This document shows positions 50,006-61,609 of a stretch of DNA of 64,000 nucleotides, in pieces. Made by a program: the position numbers and the translations under genes. Within the stretch, counting starts at the first letter, position 1, and every line of letters begins with the position of its first letter. The notes under the pieces were generated by a model. It searched no databases and had not been told where the DNA came from. It was given only the letters and a program-made list of their open reading frames with translations. The stretch is taken from positions 77,207,127 to 77,271,126 of the forward strand of contig NC_086378.1 of the NCBI RefSeq assembly GCF_036588685.1, read 5' to 3'. The DNA comes from Mytilus trossulus. Taxonomy: Eukaryota; Mollusca; Bivalvia; Mytilida; Mytilidae.

Positions 50006-50344
50006 AAGGAAAAGTTCTGGGTCCGCCACTGGTATGCAGCCCTCTTTTTCTTTCTTTTCTTTTTCATTTTCCACACAATACAAGGGAAGCAAGTCGCAGC
50101 TTATATTTAGAACTGTTTGGTAATTGTCGTATGTAGGAAATGAAATAGGAAACAAGCGCTCTGTCAAACTCTTTTGCTGACTAGGAAGACATATATAGTT
50201 AGTCTGAGGCAGTAATATTGGTAGAAAAACAAATTTTTCTTCTGTTATTGAGAAAACATCGAAATTAAAAATCACATACAATTTAGCTTTTTAAAGACAT
50301 GAAAGATGTTATTCCGAAATTTACAAATTTAACTTTATATAGAT

Positions 50345-50660
50345 ACATGTATAGGAAGATGTGGTGTGAGTGCCAATGAGACAACTCTCCATCCAAGTAA
50401 CAATTTAAAAAGTAAACCATTATAGGTTAAAGTACGGCCTTCAACACGGAGCCTTGGCTCACACCGAACAACAAGCTATAAAGGGCCCCAAAATTACTAG
50501 TGTAAAACCGTTCAAATGGGAAACCAACGGTCTAATCTATATAAACAAAACGAGAAACACGTATATATTACATAAACAAACGACAACTACTGTACATCAG
50601 ATTCCTGACTTAGGACAGGTGCAAACATTTGCAGCGGGATTAAACGTTTTAATGGATCCA
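50345..50660 (-). repeat. 'gaaggccgtactttaacct' dispersed repeat, inverted copy
   Basis: Reads 'ggaagatgtggtgtgagtgc', 'agtacggccttcaacacgga' and 'gattcctgacttaggacagg'. The 104-codon frame at 50454-50768 comes from this repeat and is not taken as a gene. Confidence 0.75.
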
Positions 50661-51218
50661 AACCTTCTCATTTTTTCTGAAACAATAGTATTACATCACA
50701 ACATAGAAAAACACACGATAAAATATCAATTGTCAGACTTAATTCAACCAAAAAATTTGCATGTTTAGTACCAGTATTTTACTAAAATAATATGGAACAA
50801 AAGAATCAAAGTCCTGAATCATTAAACTTCTGTTTTGTCTGAGGGTAAAGGAATGGGTACAAGATAGGCTCTTGCTCCCGAATCACCATCCTTCTGGATT
50901 TTAGGAAATTTGTCATTTTATAAGATGAACATATTTTCAAATATGTCTTTACTCTATTCTGTAAATTGTTCATTTCAACTCTGGCATGTTCAAGGGGAAC
51001 TATACGACTTCAATCAAACTGAGGATAGAAAATGTGATTATTGAGAACCTCAGTTGATTACAAAATTGATTACCGGAGATTCTGTTTATAGTAATGTCAG
51101 ATTAAAATCATGACAATTGTAGTACGGTTTGCTTGTTTTGAAAAGACTAAAATATTACAAATTTAATAAAAGTCATGAAAATTAATTCTTTCTATAAAAT
51201 AAATCATTAAATTCCTTA

Positions 51219-51329
51219 GTCCGAGATTACTCTGATGTCCAACGGCTGTTTTGCCAGGCAAGCTGGGACAAGCACGGCCCCAGCTAATGTCTGGTAAAAC
51301 AACTGTTGGACATCAGAGTAATCTCGGAC
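51219..51329. repeat. Inverted repeat at the left edge of the satellite
   Basis: Arms 51219-51267 and 51279-51329 pair over about 45 positions (left arm starts GTCCGAGATTACTCTGATGT). The right arm is also the start of each satellite unit that follows. Confidence 0.85.
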
Positions 51330-52350
51330 AATAAAATCCTATGATATTATTTCGTAGTGTTTACTTTCAACACCCTTACCTAGTATGTATGCAAAAATGA
51401 GCATGTACTTGAATACATGTACATGTAGTCCAAATCTTGCAAATATGACCTGTTAAAAGGCTATATTTTAATATCCACTTTTTGATATGGGACGAGCTCT
51501 GACGTCCGAAGGCCCGAGCTTGTCTGGCAAAACAGCCGTTGGACATCAGAGTAATCTCGGACAATAAAATCCTATGATATTATTTCGTAGTGTTTAACTT
51601 TCAACACCCTTACCTAGTATGTATACACAAAATGAGCATGTACTTGAATACATGTACATGTAGTCCAAATCTTGCAAATATGACGTGTTAAAAGGCTATA
51701 CTATATTTTAATATCCACTTTTTGATATGGTACGAGCTCTGACGTCCGAAGGCCCCAGCTTGTCTGGCAAAACAGTCGTTGGACATCAGAGTAATCTCGG
51801 ACAATAAAATCCTATGATATTATTTCGTAGTGTTAACTTTCAACACCCTTACCTAGTATGTATACACAAAATGAGCATGTACTTGAATACATGTACATGT
51901 AGTCCAAATCTTGCAAATATGACGTGTTAAAAGGCTATCCTATATTTTAATATCCACTTTTTGATATGGGACGAGCTCTGATGTCCCACGGCCCCAGCTT
52001 GTCTTGCAAAACAGCCATTGGATATCAGAGTAATCTCGGACTATAAAATCCTATGATATAATTTATTTCGTAGTGTTAACTTTCAACACCCATACCTACA
52101 AATGACCTAGTATGTATACAAAAAATGAGCATGTACTTGAATACATGTACATGTAGTCCAAATCTTGCAAATATGAACTGTTAAAAGGCTATATTTTAAT
52201 ATCCACTTGTTGGTATGGGACGAGCTCTGACGTCCCACGGCCCCAGCTTGTCTGGCAAAACAGCCGTTGGACATCAGAGTAATCTCGGACTATAAAATCC
52301 TGTGATATTATTTCGTATAGTGTTTCAACTTTCAACACCCATACCTAGTA
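51279..52350 (+). repeat. Satellite, about 240-bp unit, 4.4 copies
   Basis: 'catcagagtaatctcggac' recurs near 51310, 51545, 51785, 52025 and 52272. Each unit also carries 'gagcatgtacttgaatacat', 'tccaaatcttgcaaatatga' and 'gggacgagctctga'. The last unit is cut at 'cctagta' by the transposon at 52351-55402 and resumes at 55403. Confidence 0.95.
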
Positions 52351-53214
52351 CAGTGGAGATCAGTTCTAACCTCTCATTAGAACTGTCAGAATAATCTGTC
52401 ATAGAACTGTTCTAACCTGTCCTAGAACAGTTCTAGCTAGAACAGTTCTACCCTAGAACTGTTCTAGGTAGAACTGTCAGGATCAGTTCTAGGTAGAACT
52501 GACTAAATCAGTTCTAGGTAGAACTGTCAGGATCAGTTCTAGGGTAGAACTGTCTAAAACTGTTCTAGGTAGAACTGACCAAATCAGTTCTAACTGTAGA
52601 ACTGTCAGCAGAACTGACCAAATCAGTCAGGACTGAAGAACAGTTCTAAATGACGTCACTGCAGGAAGGGCACTTTAGAATTTAGAAGAAAGAATCAGTT
52701 CCAATTACTTTACTATATATAATAGCGGATTTTTCTATATTTTTACTGATCAAAATTTACATTGAGGGGTTCAACAACCCAATTAATTCAACGGAAAACC
52801 CAATTATATGTCAAAACCATGAGTTCTCAACCCTTTTATTGGCTATCGTTTGGGTTATTTACCCTTATCTATTTACAGTCGTCGCGTAAACTATTCTTAT
52901 AATATTTATAATTGGAAATTTCCTGTCATTCTAAAAATAGATCCCTGCATCAAGTAGCTGAAATGGGTCCCTGTTTGAGTTTTCCGTTGCTCAATAGGTA
53001 CACATGTTTTTGTAAACATTTCGATCTTCTCTGTGTTTATCCAAATAGCGTGTGTCATGTAGTCATATTTTTTTCGCTTGCTCAGGATTTTTCACAACAT
53101 ACATTGAATTAAAACGAAAGTGAATGTCCGGTGAAGCATGTTTTCGGCTTCTTTTGGAAAACTGAGGGAAAGTTATAATGATAACAAGACTCAGCCAGTG
53201 TTTTTAGGAAGCGT

Positions 53215-54450
53215 CCAGTTTTGGTTGATGCAATCAAATAATTTTGTTATTAAAACGACTCAGTCTGATATATTGAAACTTCTGAAATTTGTTAACAATT
53301 CAATATTTTGAATAAAAAGAGGACACGCTGTCATTTGAATTATACAATCCATCGTGATCGGTTGTTGTCTGCTCTATGGTTGGGTTGTTGTTGCCCAGAC
53401 TCATATTTTTGTTCAATGAGTCAGTCTGAGCTATGAAAACTAGCTGATGTTTGTTTCTGATGCGATATTTTGAATAAAAGTAGGAAATGATGGCACTCTC
53501 AATCAATGCGATTTTTTTTTGTGGTTGTTGATTTCCAATATATTGCAGTTATTTATAAACTACAATCCCTCTGGACCTAAAATTATAACTGATGTACTGT
53601 CCAACTATATAGACTTGCATAAAAAAAAAGAAAATATGGTTATTTTTGGTTGATGCGGTCAAACAATTTATTACACGACTCAGTCTGAAGTATGAAAACT
53701 ACTGATATTTGTTTATGATTCAATACTTTGAATAAAAAGAGGATATGCTGGCACTATAAATTCATGCGAACAAAATTTTGAGGTCATTGTTTTCCAATAT
53801 TGCTGTAACTTGTATATTATAGTCCCTCTTGACCTAAAATTATAACTGAATTACTGTGCAGCTATATACTAAGCAGATTTGTAGAAAGAAAGAGCAAATA
53901 AGGTCAGTTTAGATTGGTGCAGTCAAAATATTTTATTACACGACTCAGTCTGAAGTATGAAAACTACTGATATTTGTTTACGATTCAATACTTTGAATAA
54001 AAAGAGGTCATGCTAGCACTTTAAATTCATGTGAACAAAATTTTGAGGTCATTGTTTTCCAATATTGCTGTAAATGTATATTACAGTCCCTCTTGACCTA
54101 AATTTATAACTAAATTACTGTGCAGCTATATAGATTTGCAGGAAGAAAGAGCAAATAAGGTCAGTTTAGATTGATGCGGTCAAAAGATTTTTGTATAACA
54201 GGTCCGTCTAAGGTTTGAAAACTACTTGTAAAAAGATATCACATTTGTTTACAATTCAATATTTTAAAAATAAAGAGGACATGCTAGTACTATCATAAAT
54301 TGAGTGCAAATAAAATTTTGAAATCATTAATGTTTTCCAATATAATTGGTATCCTTGCCTAAAGATAAACTGGATTCCTACAGTTTGCAGCTAAATGTAT
54401 ATAGATTTATATGATGAAATCAAATATGATCAGTTTAAGTTGATAGTGAC
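53215..54450 (+). repeat. Tandem repeat, about 260-bp unit, 5-6 diverged copies
   Basis: Units start near 53223, 53400 (shortened), 53648, 53914, 54173 and 54438. They share 'ttgatgcggtcaaa', 'gactcagtctga', 'ttcaatactttgaataaaaa' and 'tccctcttgacctaaa'. They form the core of the 3.05-kb transposon. Confidence 0.85.
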
Positions 54451-54946
54451 TCAATGGCAGATCCAGAGCGGTGGGGGACCTCCTTTTTGACGATCAATGC
54501 ATTTGAATGAGGACATTTAGTTGGACCCCCCCCCCTTTTAAAACTGCTGGATCCGTCCCTGGTGGTTTGGGCCAGAATAACATTTTACACAAAGATTAAG
54601 GTCAGATAATTTTTTTTATGTAAAATGAGCCATCCTGACTCCCCAAATGACAAATGTAAAACAATTGAAATAAAAATGCCCCCACTTTTCCCAATATTAA
54701 CGGCTTAATCTATGTTCAAAAATGAAAGAAAAACAAATAATTTATGTAACACATCAACAAAAGAAAATCACTGAATAACAGGCTCTAGACTTGGAACAGT
54801 CACATACATGCAGAATATGACGGGGTTAAACATGTCCTCTTGCCGACGAAAAATTTGAAATAAAACCGGCAAAATAGCAAAACTCTTTATAATATTAATC
54901 GCTATTTTGCCGAAGCCTTTATATTTAGACAAAGAGTTCTTAAAAC

Positions 54947-55105
54947 ATATAAATCAATTCTAGACGTAGAATTTATAAATCAATATTTGCCGTCGGATTT
55001 AAAAATCAATTCTAGCCGTAGAATTTATAAATCAATTCTAGCCGTAGAATTTATAAATCAATTCTAGCCGTAGACTTTATAAATCAATTCTAGCCGTAGA
55101 ATTTG
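54947..55105 (+). repeat. 27-bp tandem repeat, 6 copies
   Basis: The unit is 'aatcaattctagccgtagaa' plus 'tttataa', ending where the right minisatellite begins. It contains TTCTAG, like the terminal minisatellite, and may be its relic. Confidence 0.9.
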
Positions 55106-55477
55106 TAATCAGAACTGTTCTAGAAGTAGAACTGACTAAAACTGTTCTAGAGTAGAACTGTCAGGATCAGTTCTAGGTAGAACTGTCCAAATCAGTTCTA
55201 GGGTAGAACTGTCAGGATCAGTTCTAGGTAGAACTGTCCAAATCAGTTCTAGGTAGAACTGACCAAATCAGTTCTAGCTAGAACAGTTCTAACCTAGAAC
55301 TGACTAAAAGGTGTCAGGCTGACAGTTCTACGTACTGTCCTAGAACAGTTCTCCTGACAGATTCTGACAGATTTAATGAGAGGTTAGAAGTGATCTCCAC
55401 TGTATGTATACAAAAATGAGCATGTACTTGAATACATGTTCATGTAGTCCAAATCTTGCAAATATGACGTGTTTTAA

Positions 55478-56892
55478 ACAAGAGGCTCTCAAGAGCCTGA
55501 ATCGCTCACCTTAATTCTTTTGGTTAAATCTCTCATCAATGATTATTTTGGCTTTTCAATTTATTTAAATGTTTTTTGGATCGTCCTATTTTCTTCAAAA
55601 GCCAAAAAAAATAATCATTTTTCTCCTATGTTCTATTTTAGCCATAGTAGCTATGTTTCTTGACATACAAGGAAATTAAATATAAAATTTATACTAAATA
55701 CTCTGAAACTCATTTAGCTTAAGTTTGGCTGAAATTGATACAGCAGTTTCAAAGGAGAAGATTTTTTTAAAGTAAGTCAACATGATGAACAAATTGCGAA
55801 AAAAGTCCTTAAAGGGCAATAACTCCTTAAGGGGTCAATTGACAATTTTGGTCAAATTGACTTAATTGAAGATCTTACTTTGCTGAACATCATTGCTGTT
55901 TACAGTTTATTTCTATCTATAATTATATTCAAGATAATAAACAAAAACAGCAAAATTTCCTTAAAATTATCAATTCAGGGGCAGCAACCCAACAACAGGT
56001 TGTCTGATTCATCTGAAAATTTCAGGGCAGATACATTGTAGATCTTGACCTGATAAACAATTTAACCCCATGTCAGATTTGCTCTAAATGCTTTGGTTTT
56101 TGAGTTATAAGCCAAAAACTGCATTTGACCCCTATGTTCTATTTTTAGCAATGGCGACCATGTTTGTTGATAGATCATAACTTCGGATACAATTTACAAA
56201 CTAGATACCCTAAGGAACATTCAGTTAAAGTTTGAAAGTATTTTGCCCAGTAGTTTCAGAGGAGAAGATTTTTGTAAAAGATTACTAAGATTTACGAAAA
56301 ATGGTTAAAAATTGACTATAAAGGGCAATAACTCCTAAAGGGGTCAACTGACCATTTCCGTCATGTTGACTTATTTGAAGATCTTACTTTGCTGAACATT
56401 ATTCCTGTTTACAGTTTATCTCTTTCTATAATAATATTCAAGATAAAAACCAAAAACAGCAAAATTTCCTTAAAATTACCAATTCAGGGGCAGCAACCCA
56501 ACAACGGGTTGTCTTCTGATTCATCTGAAAATTTCAGGGCAGATAGATCTTGACCTGATAATAAATATTACCCCATGTCAGATTTGCTCTAAATGCTTTG
56601 GTTTTTGAGTTATAAGCCAAAAACTGCATTTGCCCCCTATGTTCTATTTTTAGCAATGGCGACCATGTTTGTTGATAGATCAAACTTCGGATACAATTTA
56701 TAAATTAGATACCCTAAGGAACATTCAGTTAAAGTTTGAAAGTATTTGGCCCAGTAGTTTCAGAGGAGAAGATTCTTGAAATAGTTTACGACGACAGACG
56801 ACGGACGACGGGCGACAGACGACAGACAACGGACGACGACGGACGCCAAGTGATGGCATAAGCTCACTTGTCCCTTCGGGACAGGTGAGCTA
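55478..56892 (+). mobile_element. Non-autonomous element with hairpin ends, inserted in the satellite remnant
   Basis: The left end carries AGGCTCTCAAGAGCCT. The right end carries the 14-bp stem AGCTCACTTGTCCC / GGGACAGGTGAGCT around TTC, followed by AA. Inside, two blocks of about 540 bp repeat ('aagggcaataactcctaaag', 'tttgctctaaatgctttggt'), and a GACGAC-rich stretch precedes the right hairpin. Satellite sequence stops at 'atgacgtgtt' (55474) and resumes as 'aaaaggcagtatattttt' near 56893, matching 'gacgtgttaaaaggctatac' of intact units. The hairpin and CTAA end recall Helitron-type tails, but the 5' TC end is not evident. Confidence 0.7.
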
Positions 56893-56904
56893 AAAAGGCA
56901 GTAT

Positions 56905-57640
56905 ATTTTTTGGTTTTTTTTTCTGTGACGCTTGGCAGTTGGCGTTAGGGTTGGACCCCCCTGTTTTACGATAGAGGCATATGAATGGGATATCCATTGT
57001 CTTATCTGCCATTACTTCAGAACAGTGGTGTCATATGCAGGTTAACTTCGGGTTCCTAAGAGTTTTCCCTCCTTCAATACCCTAATCTGGTTAAAAAATG
57101 AAGGTTATAGATAAAACTTTCCACTTAATTCTTTATTAATTGATAATAATTACAAGCGAAATAAAGATGTATACAAACTTACCACGTGTTTGACGTAAAC
57201 AGGAACTTACGAAAACTTTAAATAAAGTGTTTCGGTTCCGAACTATTACCCGTTCAAGTTATGGTGTTGGTCTAAAAAAAAAATTCTCGGAAATCTTTGT
57301 ATCTATTTGATTTTATTTGAAAATTCAAGTGACTTAAAAGGACACATAATATGTACATGTGTACATTCTTCCTATATCTATTTGGCATTGCAGTCAAAGT
57401 TTGCTACCATACCAACCGTCAAGCCTGCAGCTGTTCACATCAGTGTCGGACAAGTCATCGGCTGAAAACCTCGATGTTATGAAGAAGAATATTAACAATT
57501 ACTTCTAATTTATAACTGCAAATAACGTGATATTTTTATCTAATCATCGGGTTTAATTATTCATTGAATATTTTATACATTAAGAAACTCGACTAAACGA
57601 AATTTATAATCAATTATTTGAAATTGACATGATTATAAGA
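56905..57640. other. No gene seen
   Basis: AT-rich, with a short repeat edge near 56940-57005 ('ggcgttagggttggaccccc'). No coding exon recognised. Confidence 0.4.
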
Positions 57641-57711
57641 TTTGAATTTAGGAGCTGTGGAATGGTTGCCCAAAAAAAGATTAAGTTATCCACCAGAGTC
57701 CATAGAATAGA

Positions 57712-58300
57712 ATAGAATAGAATATTTGTATTTCCCAAATTACAGGGCCCATAAAGGGCATAAAATCAGATACAATTGATTTACATAATTAGTAACAACA
57801 GCAATAATAGAGGCATATACATATATAATTGGAATATAAGCATTGGTCAGAATCAAGCTAAAAACCACATATATATTTTGAATAAAAGAATAATAAAATT
57901 ACATTATACATGTTAATGTATTTATTTTCAAATTATTTACTTGACTAAATGTCAGTGTTCATGCCTGATCTCCTTAATTCAAAACAGTCACAAATATAAC
58001 AACCTAGTTTTTCCATAAGGGTAACATTTTCTTGGGTCAAGAGCCATAAAAATTTAGAAGATTTATTTAAGTTTATAAAATTATAACAATTGTTAGAAAT
58101 GTCTTGAAAAAAATCGTCCCTTTGACTATATAAAGATGACATTCTAATAAAAAATGAAGCTCATCTTCAACTTTACCAAGTGAGCAATTAGTACAAAGAC
58201 GCTCAGATCTTTCTATATGCTTTTTTGAATATCTGTCTGTCTCAATTTTTAAAGAGTGAGCACTTATTCTTAATTTACAAATTGAGTCCATATAATCCAA
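57712..58300 (-). pseudogene. 5'-truncated LINE 3' end with (TATTC)n tail
   Basis: Frame 58300-58073 reads 'ICKLRISAHSLKIET' and then CTNCSLGKVEDELHFLLEC, a CX2C...HX4C knuckle typical of the C-terminus of LINE ORF2 proteins. The continuation shifts frame to 58142-57945 ('FINLNKSSKFLWLLTQEN'). On the minus strand it ends in a TATTC microsatellite (57712-57726), the usual 3' tail. The upstream part is missing, as expected for 5'-truncated insertions. Confidence 0.7.
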
Positions 58301-58500
58301 ATAGCCAATAAGAAGTCACCGTACAACCTTCAACCATGAGACAAAATGTAAATCACATAACGATATAATAAAAAAAAAAACATAATCATGACAAAATAAT
58401 TACTAAAGTAACCTTAACAATAAGCCCTTGACAGACATCGACAACACTATAAACACTGGATTACAAGTTCCTGACTTAAACAGAAACTAGAAGAATGTAC

Positions 58501-59780
58501 CGAGTTTTGATATATTTGCCGTATTTTAAGACTTGAGCACTAGATAACCTCATGCAGCTGTCTAACAATACAACATAAGTATAAATGAAAATTGTTGATA
58601 TGTAAACTTAAATTGTCCTGAATGTTTATAAAAACAGGAAAATTACGGATTTGTTGTTTCGAATTAAATATTACTATACCTTGCTCTAATTAAGTCACAT
58701 GCAGCCACTTTTTTCGTGATTTACGTGGAAATAAAACATCATTTTAGATAACGTATGTCATTGAGTGTTGTCTGGCTTCCTTATACAATCATTTTCTATG
58801 TAGTATGATTATAAATCAATAGCATGTCTTACACGTCATGATCAGCGGATACCCGACATTTGAGTAAGTAAGAATGTAAGAATTCAATCTTCACGGCCGA
58901 CACTCGGCTAACCGAGAGATAGGTCGGTTAATCTATATTGAGTATACGGCTATATCGGCGGTGGGTCTGTTAATCGGGTTGGCTAAAGTGTTATCGTGAA
59001 AAACAGTGCAAGGTCATTATGTTTCATTGTATAACTTTTTAATTATATTTATATCATAAAAACTATGCATGTCTGACAAAATGATTTGGAGTACCGAATC
59101 CAGTGGTGTATTTTTTTTTTCTAGCCTCAATAAACGATCTATAAAATAAAAAGGCGAGTGTTACTCATCAGTAAATTTATACACATTTTACACACACAAA
59201 ATGTACACAAAAATGACAAGTTGGTTGAGTTTACTTGCATGCAATCTGTTGAACATCGAAAAAAAGACTGGCATTATGTTTGTTTACCATATTAACATCA
59301 ATATGTGAAAAATCTACACGAAAAACTGTATTTTGGTGACATAAATCAATTTTTGATAAAAATATGGTCTGTTATGATGGGTCGGATGTATAAAACTCGG
59401 TCTGTTAATTGGTCTGTTAAGAGTTATGAATGACATTACAAGTATAATTTAATTGCTATATGGGGTGTTATCTGAATAAAGAGATAGGCTCAAGATTAGT
59501 GGCTAGAATAAATGGAAACAACACATGAACAATGAAACATAAGTTTAGACAATAGAATCTGAAAATTGATAGAAATGATTTTAAAAAGTGTAAAATCAGA
59601 GTAATATTATTTTTATCAAAGAATGGTCGCATATATCATGTGGATTCTGTTTCATTGATGTGAATGGCATCAATTTGTCATTTACATATTTAAAACAAGA
59701 ACATAAATCAAAGATAAACTTCGTAATGTTTTGATTTTTTTTTTATCAAATGAACTGAAATATCTATAATACTAAAATTA
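58501..59780. other. Intergenic, no gene seen
   Basis: AT-rich DNA without recognised motifs. 'gtcggttaatctatattgag' and 'ggtctgttaatcgggttggc' are locally similar words, but no exon structure was found. Confidence 0.4.
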
Positions 59781-59789
59781 CGAGGTCCA

Positions 59790-60370
59790 ATTTGTCAGCC
59801 GTCATCACGTTAAAACGACGAATCAAAGAATTCAACTTTATATATAACTAATATAGTACAAAGGTGTAGATTAAAAATTACACCACTCCAGGCCCTTTTG
59901 TTTTCCACGTAATTAATATTGCCAATAATTAGGAAGTTCCGGGTCGAGTCCGATACCGATACCAATAGTATATTCACCTGTTACCTATTACCTTATATGT
60001 ACGTTCCACATCTGACAGGTGCACCACCAAACGGTGTATTCATGATTAATATGCTATATACACGGGTCATAATCACAGGATTGACACTACTTAATTGTCA
60101 GATTGTTACCTATTGTAGTATTTTAATCAGTAAGACTTTCTAAGATAACAATACAAATACTAAAAATATTGACAAAAAATAAGGCGTAAAGGTACAGTTT
60201 TCAATTTGTTAGCAGGCAAGACGTAATTAAAACAGCGAATCAAAGAATTCAACTTTATTTATAACTAATATAGGACAATGCTGTTGATTAAAAAATGCTC
60301 CATTCCAGGACCTTTTGTTTTCCAAATAATTAATATTACCAATAATTGATAAGTTCCAGTTCGACGGGTT
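59790..60370 (+). repeat. Direct duplication of a segment of about 160 bp
   Basis: About 59795-59950 and about 60210-60365 share 'cgaatcaaagaattcaactt', 'ataactaatatag', 'cccttttgttttcca' and 'ttaatattgccaataatt' in order. The copies are diverged, about 415 bp apart, with unrelated DNA between them. Confidence 0.8.
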
Positions 60371-60904
60371 CAAACAGAAAACTTGAAAGCAGAGAACAGT
60401 GTGTATCTTATAATCGGCATGACTTTATCAGATGTCAATACTAATACTAAAATAAGACTTGCGCATAATTATATATTTTAATTTAGTCACAGACCTGCGA
60501 TATCACGGGTGTGTTCTAGTGTTTATAATGCAAACAAATATAGACAAACCTTTCAACATCAACCTTTCTCTACACCACCTTGAAGGTCACTCGATTGAAA
60601 AACAAGCACGTTTGTGGACTGTGAGTCGGCTAATTGACTTACGATATCATAGGAATACATTATTACTCGAAAAATGAAATTAATATTATGCATTTATTGT
60701 GATTTATAGGAATATAAAATTGTCTTGATGTTTAACTTTAAATCAGCACCCAACACTAATATAAAAAAAAACTACTTATGTCTATATCTTGTTTATAACC
60801 ACGGTTTAGAACTTAATTGGTACAGACATTTCCTTAGGCGGCAGAAAATGAGAATGATGACTCCGATACAAAGGAAAATACATACCGGAAATAAACTCCT
60901 CATA

Positions 60905-61035
60905 GATACCAGGATTTAAATTTGATATTTACGCCAGACACGCGTTTCGTCTACGAAAAACTCATCAAAGACGTTCGAAAAAAATTGTTCGAAAGGCCAA
61001 AAACAAAGTTGAAAAGCATTGAGGAAATACAACTA
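60905..61035 (+). repeat. Dispersed repeat ('acgcgtttcgtctacg' family)
   Basis: Contains 'gccagacacgcgtttcgtct' and 'caaagttgaaaagcattgag'. It is the same family as 12290-12440 and the inverted copy at 2690-2850. Confidence 0.65.
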
Positions 61036-61264
61036 ATACCGGTGTCACACATCAGCCTATAGATCCGGCGTGTTAAAAATCATTTACGCTGCCAATATAC
61101 TTTAAGCGTGTATTGGGCGTACTAGAAGTGTACAACGTACCTAAGGCTAAGCGTTTATCCGGCGTTCAAGAAACGTATGTTGGCGTATGTTGTATGCTTT
61201 TTATGCTGCATAAAACTTTCCTCGGGTTGTAGCGTTCATCAAGCGTATTTACTTTCGTTCAGAG

Positions 61265-61605
61265 GCTAAAGGTATAGGGGGAGGGTTGATATCTCATAAA
61301 CATGTTTTTCCCCTCCGCAATTTTGCGCCTGTCCCAAGTCAGGAGCCTCTGGCCTTTGAGAGTCTTTAGTTATATGATTTTTAATTTTAGTTTTTAGTGT
61401 ATAATTCGGAGTTTATTATGACGTCCAATATCACTGTTAGTACTAGTATACATATTTTTAAGGGGCCAGCTGAAGGACGCCTACGGGTGCGGGAGTTTCT
61501 CTCAACATTGAAGACCCATTGGTAGCCTTTGTCTGTTGCCTGTTCTATGGTCGGGTTGTTGTCGCTTTGACACATTCCCCATTTCCTTTCTCAAATTAAC
61601 CTTTG
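61265..61605 (+). repeat. 'caggagcctctgg ... gttgtcgctttgacac' repeat, sense copy
   Basis: Reverse complement of 47955-48260, about 13 kb away and in the opposite orientation. Confidence 0.75.
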
Positions 61606-61609
61606 TATT

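Larger units (their letters stand above)
52351..55402. mobile_element. 3.05-kb TA-flanked DNA transposon with minisatellite termini
   Basis: Terminal inverted repeats start CAGTGGAGATCA and end TGATCTCCACTG. The satellite word 'cctagtatgtatac' is split to 'cctagTA' and 'TAtgtatac', proving insertion with a TA duplication (52349-52350, 55403-55404). CAGT ends with TA suit the Tc1/mariner group; this is inference, as no transposase is present. The TIRs continue into AGTTCTAG/GTAGAACT minisatellites (52360-52660 and 55105-55380). Inside are five or six diverged units of about 260 bp (53215-54450, with 'cgactcagtctgaagtatga'), a 27-bp array (54947-55105) and a copy of a dispersed repeat (54630-54850). 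Confidence 0.9.

Noticed and set aside
50454..50768. 104-codon open frame
   Set aside because: It lies in an inverted copy of a dispersed repeat; the other copies in the window do not keep the frame open.
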